64,000 nt of DNA from Chloroflexota bacterium (GTDB lineage: Bacteria > Chloroflexota > UBA6077 > CF-72): NCBI GenBank assembly GCA_016191465.1, contig JACPOP010000014.1:62001-126000 (forward strand), written 5' to 3'. Each line of letters begins with the position of its first letter. Position 1 is the stretch's first letter. Position numbers and translations under genes: made by a program. Shown here one piece after another: positions 26,303 to 35,521 of the stretch. The notes beneath the pieces were generated by a model, which was not told the DNA's origin, ran no database searches, and saw only the letters and a list, made by a program, of their open reading frames with translations.

Positions 26303-26825
26303 CGGCGTCGCGCACCCGAGCCCGGCGGCGGAGCGCCGCCAGCCGTTCCGGCGCGACGCGCTGCAGGACATTGACAAAGCCAGCGATGGCCGCCTCACCG
26401 AAATCTTCCACTAGCTGCCGGGCCAGGTTCTCCGATGCGGACGCCAGGAACATGTCGCGGCTGCACGTGACCCGGTAGGCGTGCGCCTTGCCGACCAGGT
26501 GGCGGGCCAGGAGACCTTTGTCAGCCAGGCGCGCCATCACGGTCATCACCGTGGTGTAGGCGAGCTGGCGTCCCTCGGAGCGGCGCGCGTTGAGCGCCTC
26601 GAACACATCCCGGACCGAAGTTTCGCCGCGGAGCCAGAGGAGTTCCATGATCTCGCGCTCGAGGCCGCCCAGCAGCCTGTCCAAGCCGCCCCCCTGAGCG
26701 CTCTCGGCTCCCACGCCAGGCGCCTCAGCTCGGCGCGGCGCAAGCCCCATCCGTCGCCCGGACAGGCGACGTCCGTTGCCAGTCACTGCTCCAACTTTGC
26801 GTTCGCCATGTGCCACGGGGTCCAT
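26289..26825 (-). CDS. BlaI/MecI/CopY-family transcriptional repressor
   Basis: Winged-helix repressor. Core: LEREIMELLWLRGETSVRDVFEAL, then LAYTTVMTVMARLADKGLLARHLVGKAHAYR, and a C-terminal dimer helix region. Two starts are possible: 26825 (178 residues) or 26750 (153 residues, closer to the family's 125-140); neither has a clear ribosome site. A 10-bp palindrome GGTGTACACC at 26846-26855, with a TGTACA centre, lies just upstream and is a candidate operator. It is coupled to the M56 protease gene. Confidence 0.85.
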   Translation of the reverse strand: MDPVAHGERKVGAVTGNGRRLSGRRMGLAPRRAEAPGVGAESAQGGGLDRLLGGLEREIMELLWLRGETSVRDVFEALNARRSEGRQLAYTTVMTVMARLADKGLLARHLVGKAHAYRVTCSRDMFLASASENLARQLVEDFGEAAIAGFVNVLQRVAPERLAALRRRARVRDADAFS

Positions 26826-26887
26826 TGTCCGCGATCTCGGCCGTGGGTGTACACCGGTGGAGGAAAGGACCGGTGCGCCCGCGCCCT

Positions 26888-27787
26888 CTATGCGCCCGAC
26901 GAGGTACCGATGAAGCTGAAGATCGCCTGCAGGTCCGGCAGGTCGGTGCCGAGGCCGAAGGCGAAGAGGGCGCCGATGACCAGGCTGAAGACACCCGTGA
27001 GCACGCCGACCGTGATGTACAGCGGTTTGGCGCGCGCGGAGGTGATGTATCCCGTTGAGGCGAGAACAGCGATGACGGTGTTTGAGCAGATGAGCCCGAC
27101 GGTGAACGCCAGCAGCATAGCGACGCCGAGTCCCTGGGTCCCGGCACCACCCACCGCGGCGATCAGCAACGCCTGGCTGCCCGTCTCGGCGCCGATGCCG
27201 TGGATCATGCCCACGCCGAACGCGGTGCGGGGACCGTACTGGTCCACGCGGTACGGCGCGTCGTGCTCGACGCCACCCAGGCGGTGCTGGAGACGGTGCC
27301 AGCCGTGGCGGACGCCGGCGAAAATGAGCATCCAGCGGCTCTGCAGCCGGAATTCGCTCTCGCCACGCAAGTACTGGACGAGCGAATAGAACACCCAGGC
27401 ACCCAGGATCAGCAGCGTCACGCCGACCACCCGTTCCATGACCGGGTCGATCCATTCCGGCAGGATGGCGGCGAACGACAGGGCGAGCATCCCGAGCGCG
27501 AACACGACCGACGCGTGGCCCACGGCGTACAGGAAGGACAGCATCATCGCCCGAGCTTCGAGATGGCCGAAGCGGACTTGCCGATGGGTGGCGACCAGCG
27601 CGCCGCCGCCAGCGGGAGCAAGCTCAGCGCCCGTCGTCTCTACGGCAGTGGTCGTGCTGGCGATATCCGTGATCGCAGCGATGTGGTCCCAGTCGATGCC
27701 GTGGCGGAAGCCCAGCAGCAAGCCTGTTCCGAGAAGTGAGATGCCGCCCACCTGTTGAGCGACCTGGGCAGCCTGCGCAAGCTCCAT
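26888..27787 (-). CDS. Nickel/cobalt transporter, NiCoT-like
   Basis: Membrane permease of 299 residues. The first helix ends in the metal signature HGIDWDH (His29 to His35), followed by DHIAAITD. Later segments include SFLYAVGHASVVFALG and GMIHGIGAETGSQALL, matching the second and third NiCoT-type motifs. A GGAGG site precedes the ATG. A dyad/promoter lies about 60 bases upstream. Ni2+ or Co2+ uptake is the family role; the long loop at about 55-70 and the low similarity to HoxN leave the metal open. CobT at 19.6 kb would fit cobalt. Confidence 0.85.
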   Translation of the reverse strand: MELAQAAQVAQQVGGISLLGTGLLLGFRHGIDWDHIAAITDIASTTTAVETTGAELAPAGGGALVATHRQVRFGHLEARAMMLSFLYAVGHASVVFALGMLALSFAAILPEWIDPVMERVVGVTLLILGAWVFYSLVQYLRGESEFRLQSRWMLIFAGVRHGWHRLQHRLGGVEHDAPYRVDQYGPRTAFGVGMIHGIGAETGSQALLIAAVGGAGTQGLGVAMLLAFTVGLICSNTVIAVLASTGYITSARAKPLYITVGVLTGVFSLVIGALFAFGLGTDLPDLQAIFSFIGTSSGA

Positions 27788-27848
27788 GGAACCTCCACGA
27801 CGCGAGAAGGGCTCTGCCGAGGCAGGTGCCTCGGCAGTGAGTGGTACG

Positions 27849-27888
27849 AGGATAGGGAGGATCTGGATCATTTGCAAGTTGTTGCAAT
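27849..27888 (-). promoter_or_regulatory. Promoter with overlapping dyad for the Ni/Co permease
   Basis: Reading the minus strand, TTGCAA (27877-27872) and TATCCT (27854-27849) are 17 bases apart and resemble -35 and -10 boxes. The -35 lies in a dyad, ATTGCAA-CAAC-TTGCAAAT, spanning 27888-27870. A repressor bound there would block RNA polymerase. A metal-responsive regulator is a reasonable guess from the gene it controls; no specific family is implied by the sequence. Confidence 0.5.
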
Positions 27889-27981
27889 AAGCAATCGTCG
27901 GATCACCGGCACTCCCATGACACCGCAAACGCTGGCGGACGCCGCCGCTTCTCGCGCCCATGCGGATGCGCACTATGGCCC

Positions 27982-28711
27982 GTGTTGATAGAACCCCTGC
28001 CGCTGCGGATCGCCGAGCCACCCGCGGCGGAGTCCATCCTGGTGATTGCCGCGCACCCGGACGATATCGAGTCCTGGTGCGCCGGCACGCTGGCCGGCGC
28101 CATGGATCGTGGCTGCACGGTGACGTACCTGCTGCTGACGTCGGGCGAGAAGGGCTCCGAAGATACGCGGCTCTCCGGCGCGGCCGTCGCGGCAGTGCGG
28201 GAGAAGGAGCAGCGCGCTGCCGCGGCGGTGCTCGGGGTGCGCTCTGTGCAGTTTCTGCGCCTCCCGGATGCAAGCTCGACGACACCCATACCCTGCGTGA
28301 GCAGTTGGTCCGCGCGCTCCGCACCGTCCGTCCGAGCGTAGTCTTCACCCACGACCCGGAACGTCCGTACCCGCCCTACACCACCCACCGCGACCACCGC
28401 ATCGCGGGCCGCGCGACGCTCGACGCCGTCTACCCCGCCGCCCGCGACCGACGCGCGTACCCCGAGCACGTCGCCGAGGGACTGCAACGGCACGCGGTGC
28501 ACCAGGTATGGCTGTTCTCCAGCGCGGCGCCGGACACCTGGGTCGACATCGCCGAGGGCTTCGAGCGCAAGGTCGCCGCTCGACTGGTACACGCCAGCCA
28601 GACCGCTGATCCCGACGCTTTGCGCCACGGGTGGCGCGAGCGGGCCGCGCAGATCGCGCCCCGGCCGGGCCATCGTTCGCGGAGGCGTTCGTCAGGCTGG
28701 ACCTGGACTGA
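27982..28711 (+). pseudogene. PIG-L family deacetylase, two frameshifts
   Basis: The first frame encodes a clear PIG-L N-terminus (VIAAHPDDIESWCAGTLAG, then LLLTSGEKGS and REKEQRAAAAVLG). Near 28270 the match moves to another frame (LDDTHTLREQLVRALR, VVFTHDPERPY, THRDHRIAG with the metal-binding His). Near 28640-28660 it moves again, to a frame ending in GPSFAEAFVRLDLD at 28711. Both shifts equal one missing base; restoring them gives about 243 residues, the normal length. These are either a recent pseudogene or two assembly errors. LmbE/PIG-L proteins are zinc amidases acting on N-acetylated sugars or thiol precursors. Confidence 0.75.
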
Positions 28712-28735
28712 GCCCCGCGCTCCGTTGTTGCGTGC

Positions 28736-30057
28736 TCAGGAGGGCGCCACGTTGATCACCATGGTCAGGCCGCCGCCGCCCTGCTCTTCCTTCCCGTCGT
28801 TGGTGATGTGGTGGTTGATGTGGCAGTGGATGAGCCATTTGCCGGGCAGCCGCGCCTCCCAGATCACGTCGTACCGTTCCCCGGGCCCGATGTTAATGGT
28901 GTCCTTCTGAAACTGCGCCGCGGGTGGCACCGGGTTGCCATCGGTCTCCACGATCGTGAACGGTCCCCCGTGGATGTGCATCGGGTGGATGAAGGCGGTG
29001 TTAGACCCGATGAAGCGGACGCGGAGCCGCTCGCCCACCTTCATCTGCACCGTTTCCGTCGACGGGTAGGACTTGCCGTTGATGGTGAAGAAATTGGGCA
29101 GCAGCCCTTCCATCGGCATGGATGGGAAGGTGTAGCCCTGCTTGACCGTCCACTCCTGGAGCTGGATGACCACCTCTTTGTCGTACGCGGGAGCTGGCGG
29201 GGGCGCCTTGGGCTCCACGATGAGGGCGCCATACAGTCCCAGCGCCTGCTGGCGGTCTGGCGCGAAGTGCGAGTGATAGACGTAGCTGCCCGCCTGCTGC
29301 ACGGTGAACTCGTACGTGAAGCTCTCGCCGGGCTGGATGGGCGGCTGCGTCACATCGGCAGCGCCATCCATCTCGTTCGGCAGGATCAGCCCGTGCCAGT
29401 GGACGCTCGTAGGGTCCGGTAGATTGTTACGGACGTTGATCCGCACCCGGTCGCCCTGGGTGATCACAATGCGCGGCCCGGGGACCTGTCGGTTGAAGGC
29501 GTAGGCCGCCACCTGGACATCCGGGAGGATGTTCCAGCGGATCAGGGAGGTCTCGAGGTCGAAGACCTTGACCCCGTTCTCGACGCGCGCCGGCAGCACC
29601 TGGTCGCCGCGGGCGTCGGCCGGGGCCGTATAGCGGATCTTCGCCAGGTCTACCGCGGCCATGTCGGCCTGTGCCTGAGGGTCCATACCCGGGGCCATGA
29701 TCATCCCTGGCGGCATGACCAACCCACCCATCTGGGTCACGCCCCCTGCGCCACCCATGCCGCTCATCCCTGCCATGCCGCCCGTGCCGGACATACCGGC
29801 CATCTCGCCCATGCTGCCGCGGCTCATGCGGAAATCGCCGAACAGCGAAGCCAGGAGCACGCCGGCGGCCAGCAAGACCAGCGACAGGACGCCCACGGCA
29901 ACGATCTCGGGGCGAGACGCCGCCGGCGCCATCGGCATCGCCGCCGCGCCGGATCCGTCTGGCGCCCCGGTCGCCGGCGCGCCGCCTGGACCCATCTGCA
30001 TACCGGGCATGTCGCCCTCAGGCAGGCCGCCAGGCTGGCCGGGCGAAGCCGGGCTGC

Positions 30058-30061
<4 letters not shown>
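28736..30061 (-). CDS. Multicopper oxidase, membrane-anchored, Met-rich
   Basis: Cupredoxin-type oxidase of 441 residues. Copper motifs in order: HWHG (221-224), HSHF (263-266), HPMHIHG (359-365) and HCHINHH (412-418), enough for type 1 and trinuclear sites. A hydrophobic segment at about 53-73 anchors it, so the catalytic part faces outward. A Met/Gly-rich stretch (MGEMAGMSGTGGMAGMSG, 84-101) resembles copper-binding regions of CueO- and CopA-like oxidases. GGAGGT precedes the ATG, and the start overlaps the DUF4396 stop by 4 bases. Likely copper detoxification or metal oxidation; substrate inferred. Confidence 0.92.
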
Positions 30062-30858
<797 letters not shown>

Positions 30859-30884
30859 TCCAGAGCGGTATTGGTGGGGTTGGA

Positions 30885-31295
30885 TTAGCGCACGTTCGCG
30901 TCGATGACGCGCTGGGTGCGGCCCTGGGAAGCCTCGACGTTCACCGTCACGCGGTAGGTCCCACTCATGGCGGGAAGGTACTCGGCGCTGTACACGCCGG
31001 GCTCGCGCTCCTGGGTGGCCACGGGACCGCCGCTGCCCATCGACATGGACGTGTGCTCAGGCGTGAAGCTCACCTTCGCGCCGGTGACGGCCGCGCCACC
31101 GGGCTGCGCAACGCGGAGCGTCACGGTGGCAACCCGTCCGCTCTGCATGGGGGTTGGCTGCGTGTCCATGTTGACGGTAAAGCCCGCATCCGGGGCGGAC
31201 GAGGAGCCCGCTGAGCAGCCGGCGCCGACGACGAGCACGAGCGAGACGAGGAAGGCGGCTAGGAATCGGGTGGAGGCGAGTCGGGTCAGGATCAT
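30885..31295 (-). CDS. FixH/YtkA-like lipoprotein
   Basis: 136 residues with a lipoprotein signal (lipobox VGAGC, Cys27) and one Ig-like beta domain (VTLRVAQPGGAAVTGAKVSFTPEH, then GVYSAEYLPAMSGTYRVTVNV). The segment HTSMSMGSGG is Met-rich, as in copper-handling FixH/YtkA-like proteins. Exported and membrane-tethered. No ribosome site is apparent; a weak dyad (CTACT-N7-AGTAG at 31298-31314) lies right before the ATG. It is 26 bases upstream of the DUF4396 gene in the same operon. Confidence 0.8.
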   Translation of the reverse strand: MILTRLASTRFLAAFLVSLVLVVGAGCSAGSSSAPDAGFTVNMDTQPTPMQSGRVATVTLRVAQPGGAAVTGAKVSFTPEHTSMSMGSGGPVATQEREPGVYSAEYLPAMSGTYRVTVNVEASQGRTQRVIDANVR

Positions 31296-31431
31296 TACTA
31301 CTCAAGCATAGTAGCGACAGGAGCGGAGTCGGAGCAGGGGAACATCCTGGCCGATGCGGTCGCGACGAGGTGCCAACTCCGGCAGGTTCCGCGCCATGTG
31401 GCGGGAGCGAACCGAGTCCACGCGGCCCGTG

Positions 31432-32184
31432 TCAGAACGTGAGGCCCAGGCCGAAGGTGCGGATGGCCCAGGCGGTGATCTGGGTGAGCTGGCCGGTGAA
31501 GACCAGCACGCCCATGCCGACCAGGATCGCGCCGCCGGTGCGCTCCACGGTGCCGAAGTGTGGGCGCAGCCAGCGTGCCCAGCGCAGCGCCCGATCGGCG
31601 GCCACACCGGCCAGCAGGAACGGCAGGCCCAGGCCCAGGCCGTACAGCACCAGCAGCAGCGCGCCCTGCCCGGCGGTCTCCTGCTGCGCGGCGATGGTGA
31701 GCAGGCTCCCCAGGAAGAGCCCGATGCAGGGCGTCCAGCCGATGGCGAAGGTGGCGCCAACCAGGAATGCCCCCGCCGGCCCGCCGCGCCCCGCGAACTG
31801 ATGGGGATCGACGCGCAGGTACTCGCGCGCGAGCCACCCGAGGCGCAGGACGCCCAGCATCTGGAGCCCGAACACGACGATCATGACGCCACCGAGCTGC
31901 ATGAGCCAGGGGCGGTTCTCCATGAGCAGTCCGCCCAGGAGGCTCGCGCTCGCGCCCAGCAGCGCGAACATCGTGGACAGGCCGGCGACGAAGGCAGCCC
32001 CGTGCCACCAGAGCGCTCGCCGATCGGCAACCCCCGTCTCGGCCGATTCCCCGGCTTTCCCGGCGATGAGCCCCAGGTACCCGGGCAGGAGCGGCAGGCA
32101 GCACGGCGAGACAAACGAGAGCAATCCAAAGCCGATCGCCAGCAATGGGGTGAGCAGCGAGAAATTGGCTGGATCGAGGTTCAT
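31432..32184 (-). CDS. ccdA: Cytochrome c biogenesis protein CcdA
   Basis: Six-helix thiol-disulfide relay (DsbD transmembrane family), 250 residues. Redox cysteines: LSFVSPCCLPLLPGY (Cys28/29) and GWTPCIGLFLGS (Cys153), each next to Pro. It moves reducing electrons from cytoplasmic thioredoxin to extracytoplasmic thiol proteins such as the TlpA at 33093-33677. Its ATG overlaps the stop of the Lgt-like gene. The gap to the FixH-like gene is 136 bases with nothing clear in it. Confidence 0.92.
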   Translation of the reverse strand: MNLDPANFSLLTPLLAIGFGLLSFVSPCCLPLLPGYLGLIAGKAGESAETGVADRRALWWHGAAFVAGLSTMFALLGASASLLGGLLMENRPWLMQLGGVMIVVFGLQMLGVLRLGWLAREYLRVDPHQFAGRGGPAGAFLVGATFAIGWTPCIGLFLGSLLTIAAQQETAGQGALLLVLYGLGLGLPFLLAGVAADRALRWARWLRPHFGTVERTGGAILVGMGVLVFTGQLTQITAWAIRTFGLGLTF

Positions 32185-33047
32185 GGCCGCGTCCCTCGCT
32201 CGAGCACGGTCTGGATGGCCTTCGGCCCCGCCGCGAGTGGACCCGCCCATCGTCTGATGGTGGTGCGCTCCGAACGGAGCGAAGCCGCGAGGGCCAGGCC
32301 GCCGGCGAGCACGAGCGCCACGAGCTCCTCGGGGCCGCGGCCGCCCCAGGTCAGGCCCACGATCTCCACCAGCGTGAGCGCCACGAGACCAACCTCGAAC
32401 GCTCGCCGGGCGAGGCGCGGAGCCTCGGTCACCAGGAGCAGCGCGACGGCCACGATGGCCACTTGGTAGAGGGCAACAGGCTGACGGAGCTCGTCGCCGC
32501 GGCGGAGCGCCCACGCAAGGTCCGCCGGCAGACCGCCGCCGCAGGTGGTCAGGGCGCAGCCGGCACGTTCGAAGAGGAATGCCACCAGGACGCCGACGCT
32601 GATGATCCCCACGATGGGGCGCCACGCGCCGCTCTCACCCGGCCGCGCATCTGCACCGGGAGCGGGCGATGGTCCGATGGGTTCGCCGCCACTGTCCGGG
32701 ACCAGCCGAACGTTCGCCGCTGGATGTGACGCGTTCAGCCGCCACACCGCGTACGCCGCGCCGAGCACCAGCCCCACCGGGTGCAGCCCGCCATCCGTCA
32801 CCACCAGGACCTGGAGCGGCCCGCGCAGATAGTACTCGACGTGCAGCACCACCCACACCAGCCGCGCGCCAATGATCGCGGCGGTGACCACGTCCCACCA
32901 GGTCGCGGCGCTGAAGTCCGAGAACCCGGCCCGGCGCGCGGCCAGGCGGAAGACGAGCCCGGCCACCGCCATGCCAACGAGGGTTAGCACGACCTGGGAA
33001 TCCAGGGTGAGGGTGAGGATCTGGATGCGGAATGGGTCTACTGGCAT
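32181..33047 (-). CDS. Prolipoprotein diacylglyceryl transferase (Lgt)-like membrane protein
   Basis: 288 residues with about seven hydrophobic segments arranged as in Lgt. The genuine enzyme needs an HGGL motif and the GRxGNFxNxE signature. Here the equivalents look like TDGGLHPVGLVLGA (position of His changed) and FERAGCALTTCGGG, with two cysteines in place of the Asn residues. So it is probably an Lgt-fold paralogue with another job. Its place between TlpA and CcdA suggests thiol redox or lipid-linked chemistry; that is inference. Confidence 0.65.
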   Translation of the reverse strand: MPVDPFRIQILTLTLDSQVVLTLVGMAVAGLVFRLAARRAGFSDFSAATWWDVVTAAIIGARLVWVVLHVEYYLRGPLQVLVVTDGGLHPVGLVLGAAYAVWRLNASHPAANVRLVPDSGGEPIGPSPAPGADARPGESGAWRPIVGIISVGVLVAFLFERAGCALTTCGGGLPADLAWALRRGDELRQPVALYQVAIVAVALLLVTEAPRLARRAFEVGLVALTLVEIVGLTWGGRGPEELVALVLAGGLALAASLRSERTTIRRWAGPLAAGPKAIQTVLERGTRP

Positions 33048-33092
33048 GAAGCGCGCTTCACAGAATATAGACTCGGCACCATGCGCGCGGGC

Positions 33093-33677
33093 TCACAGCA
33101 GGCGCTCGACGCGCCGCGCGAGCACGTCGCGGGTCATCGGCCCGACCACCCGTTCACGGATGATGCCCGAACGATCCAGGACGACGCTGGTGGGGAGGCC
33201 CGTCACCCGGTACGGCGCTGCCAGGACGCCGCTTTCGTCCAGCAGGATCGGAAACGTGATGCCGTACTGCCGCACGAACGGGGCGATAACGGACGGCGAC
33301 TCCTGCATGTTCGCGCCCAGGATGGCAACTCGGTCACCCATCTCGGCCTGGTAACGCTCGAACTCGGGCATCTCCACGCGGCAGGGTCCGCACCAGGTCG
33401 CCCAGAAATTGAGCACCACCACCCGTCCGCGAAAGTCCTCCAACGAAACCTGGGTGCCGGCGAGTGTCTGAGCCGAGAACGACGGGGCCGGTTCGCCCAC
33501 CCGAGCAACCCCGGCCGCTCCGCCCGGACCTGCACCATTCAGGCCCCAGCGCTCGCCGTAGGTCCCGAGCAGTGCCAGCACAACCGCTGCGAGGAGGGCC
33601 AATCGAGTGAGGCCCGTCAGTGCCTCAGTCTGTGCCCGTGCGGGCGCGGTAGCGGCCGCGGCCAGCGTACTCGCCAT
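33093..33677 (-). CDS. TlpA/ResA-like thioredoxin, membrane-anchored
   Basis: 194 residues: one N-terminal membrane segment (about 24-40), then a thioredoxin fold with WCGPC (Cys96, Cys99) in VVVLNFWATWCGPCRVEMP and a cis-Pro loop (VTGLPTSVVLD). The active site faces outward, and it would be kept reduced by the CcdA two genes downstream. First gene of a six-gene operon running to the multicopper oxidase. Likely role: reducing cysteines of cytochromes or copper-site proteins. Confidence 0.92.
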   Translation of the reverse strand: MASTLAAAATAPARAQTEALTGLTRLALLAAVVLALLGTYGERWGLNGAGPGGAAGVARVGEPAPSFSAQTLAGTQVSLEDFRGRVVVLNFWATWCGPCRVEMPEFERYQAEMGDRVAILGANMQESPSVIAPFVRQYGITFPILLDESGVLAAPYRVTGLPTSVVLDRSGIIRERVVGPMTRDVLARRVERLL

Positions 33678-33958
33678 GGGCGTACTCTACGACAGTCGAA
33701 TTGTCGGTCGCGAAGTTCTTCCGTCGGGCAGATGCCGCCGGGGTACTGGAAGGGGATCCCGGCTGACATCCGCGGGATGCCGAACCGGCAGCTCCGCAGC
33801 GTGCATCGGATCACGGTTCCATCGCGGCCCGCGGCCGGCGCCACCCGTTGCGTGCTTTGAGCGGTGCGTTCGCACATACTACGCGCTCGTACCCGCCCGC
33901 TCACGTTCGTTGCGTCGTTCCGGCGTGGTCGAACCAGGCGAAACCGGAGAACCCGCCC
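33678..33958. other. Divergent promoter gap, no gene recognised
   Basis: About 280 bases between the divergent TlpA operon and the LysM/C39 gene. It contains a short imperfect dyad near 33691 (ACGACA and TTGTCG around a short spacer). Small frames on either strand show no family features. Promoters for both directions should be here, but I cannot place boxes confidently. Confidence 0.4.
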
Positions 33959-35515
33959 GTGACCTCCAGCCCCGCGCCACGCGACCCCGATCGCGGCCGC
34001 CAGCCGTTTTCCGCGCGGTGGCGTCGCTCTGCGCTCGGAGGCGGCGTCCTCGCGGCCGTGGGCGTCGCCGCGGTGCTCCTTGTGGTCGTTGCTCCGCGGG
34101 CGCCCAGTGAGGACGCGCTCGTGAGCTCGTTACCGGCCGCCACGGCTTCGCAGGCAGAGTCTGCCGCCATGCTCGCCCACGACAACATGGTGATGAGTGC
34201 AACCCCGGAATCCGACGCTTCGACGTTCGCGGGGATCGCCCAGCCTGGATCGGCGGCGGCGCGGACGACGTCCGTCACGTACACGGTGCAGCCGGGCGAC
34301 GTGCTGTGGCAGATCGCGGAGCGCTTTGGACTGCGCGCCGAGACCATCCTCTGGGTGAACGGGATCGAGAACCCGGACCTGCTCCTGGCGGGGCAGCAGC
34401 TCGTGCTGCCGCCCACGGACGGGGTGCTCTACACGGTGCAGCCGGGCGAGCGCCTGGCCGACGTGGCCATCCGGTACGGCCTCGATCTTTCGGCCATTAC
34501 TGGCGCGAACCAGTTGGCCGACCCGAACCAGGTGCAGGCAGGCGTGGACATCTTCCTGCCAAACGGCCGTCCGTTGCGGCCGGCGCCGGGCCTTGCCGCT
34601 GCCAGCGCCGACACCACAACGGTCCAGGCCCCCGCGAGTGGCGGCGAGCAACAGGTGGCGGCGCTGCCGCCCATTCCACTGCCGGACAACATCGCGCAAC
34701 TGCTCAGCGCAGGCTGGCTGGGAGCGGGCAGCACGGCCACCCTCTACCGAACGGCGGAGCGCGACGCGCGCGGGCTCCAGGAGATTCCCGTTGGGGGTCG
34801 GCTGGAGCGGTTGGAAGGTTTCAGCGGCGGCCGCATCCAGGTGCGCTCGCCGGGTGATGGCAAGACCCGCCAGGCCATGACGGGATGGGTGGATGCGAAC
34901 GCGGTGGTCGTGGGCCGCGCGCCGGCCGCTCAGGCCCTGCCACAGGCGTATCCCAGCGATACCGCGATGGACATCGCCCATGTCTTCGCCCCGTACCGCT
35001 CGCAGTTAGACGGCACCCCCTACGCGCAGGCGAACTGCGGTCCGACCACCATTGGCATGGCCCTGGAAGCGTTCGGCATTTCCGTGTCCTCTCGAGAGCT
35101 ACGAACCAGGTCATTGGACGCCCAGCGGATGTGGGGCAACGACCTCGGCACGCTCATTACCGCGCTGTCCGACGTGGTCCAGAGTTATGGCCTGCGGACG
35201 ATCAGCCTGACCACGGCAAACGGAGACCTGCGGCGGTGGACCGTCGAGGACATTCGCGAACAGATCCGCCAGGGGCGGCCCGTGGTCGTCCAAGTGCGTT
35301 ATCGGGCCTTACCCGGGCGGGGCGCCTCGACGTTCCTCGGCGACCACTACATCCTGGTAACCGGCGCATTGAACGATGGGCGGTTCCTGTACAACGACTC
35401 CATCGACGCCGATGGCCTGGGCTGGGACCGCGTGCTCACCCCCGACCGGCTGCTGGCCGCGATGGACGCCAGCGACCGCCGCTACGCCTACGCCGCCTTC
35501 GCGGTCGGGCGGTGA
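33959..35515 (+). CDS. Membrane-anchored LysM and C39-like peptidase protein
   Basis: Cell-wall protein of 518 residues. The GTG at 33959 follows CCGGAGAA at good spacing. One membrane segment (about 27-46), two LysM peptidoglycan-binding domains (about 106-151 and 157-201, each with YTVQPG), an SH3-like region (about 260-320), then a C39_2-type peptidase domain with Cys360 (YAQANCGPTTIGMALEAF), His463 (GDHYILVTG) and Asp480 (LYNDS). Probably cleaves peptides in or near the wall. It converges on the YkuD gene with a 6-base gap. Confidence 0.87.
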   Translation: MTSSPAPRDPDRGRQPFSARWRRSALGGGVLAAVGVAAVLLVVVAPRAPSEDALVSSLPAATASQAESAAMLAHDNMVMSATPESDASTFAGIAQPGSAAARTTSVTYTVQPGDVLWQIAERFGLRAETILWVNGIENPDLLLAGQQLVLPPTDGVLYTVQPGERLADVAIRYGLDLSAITGANQLADPNQVQAGVDIFLPNGRPLRPAPGLAAASADTTTVQAPASGGEQQVAALPPIPLPDNIAQLLSAGWLGAGSTATLYRTAERDARGLQEIPVGGRLERLEGFSGGRIQVRSPGDGKTRQAMTGWVDANAVVVGRAPAAQALPQAYPSDTAMDIAHVFAPYRSQLDGTPYAQANCGPTTIGMALEAFGISVSSRELRTRSLDAQRMWGNDLGTLITALSDVVQSYGLRTISLTTANGDLRRWTVEDIREQIRQGRPVVVQVRYRALPGRGASTFLGDHYILVTGALNDGRFLYNDSIDADGLGWDRVLTPDRLLAAMDASDRRYAYAAFAVGR

Positions 35516-35521
35516 CGGCGT

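Noticed and set aside
31298-31314. CTACT-N7-AGTAG dyad as an operator for the FixH/oxidase genes
   Set aside because: Arms are only 5 bp and it lies directly before the start codon with no promoter boxes around it; too weak to call a feature.
33617-33904. A small basic open frame on the minus strand upstream of the TlpA gene
   Set aside because: Arg-rich translation with no ribosome site or family match, overlapping the start of the TlpA gene in another frame.
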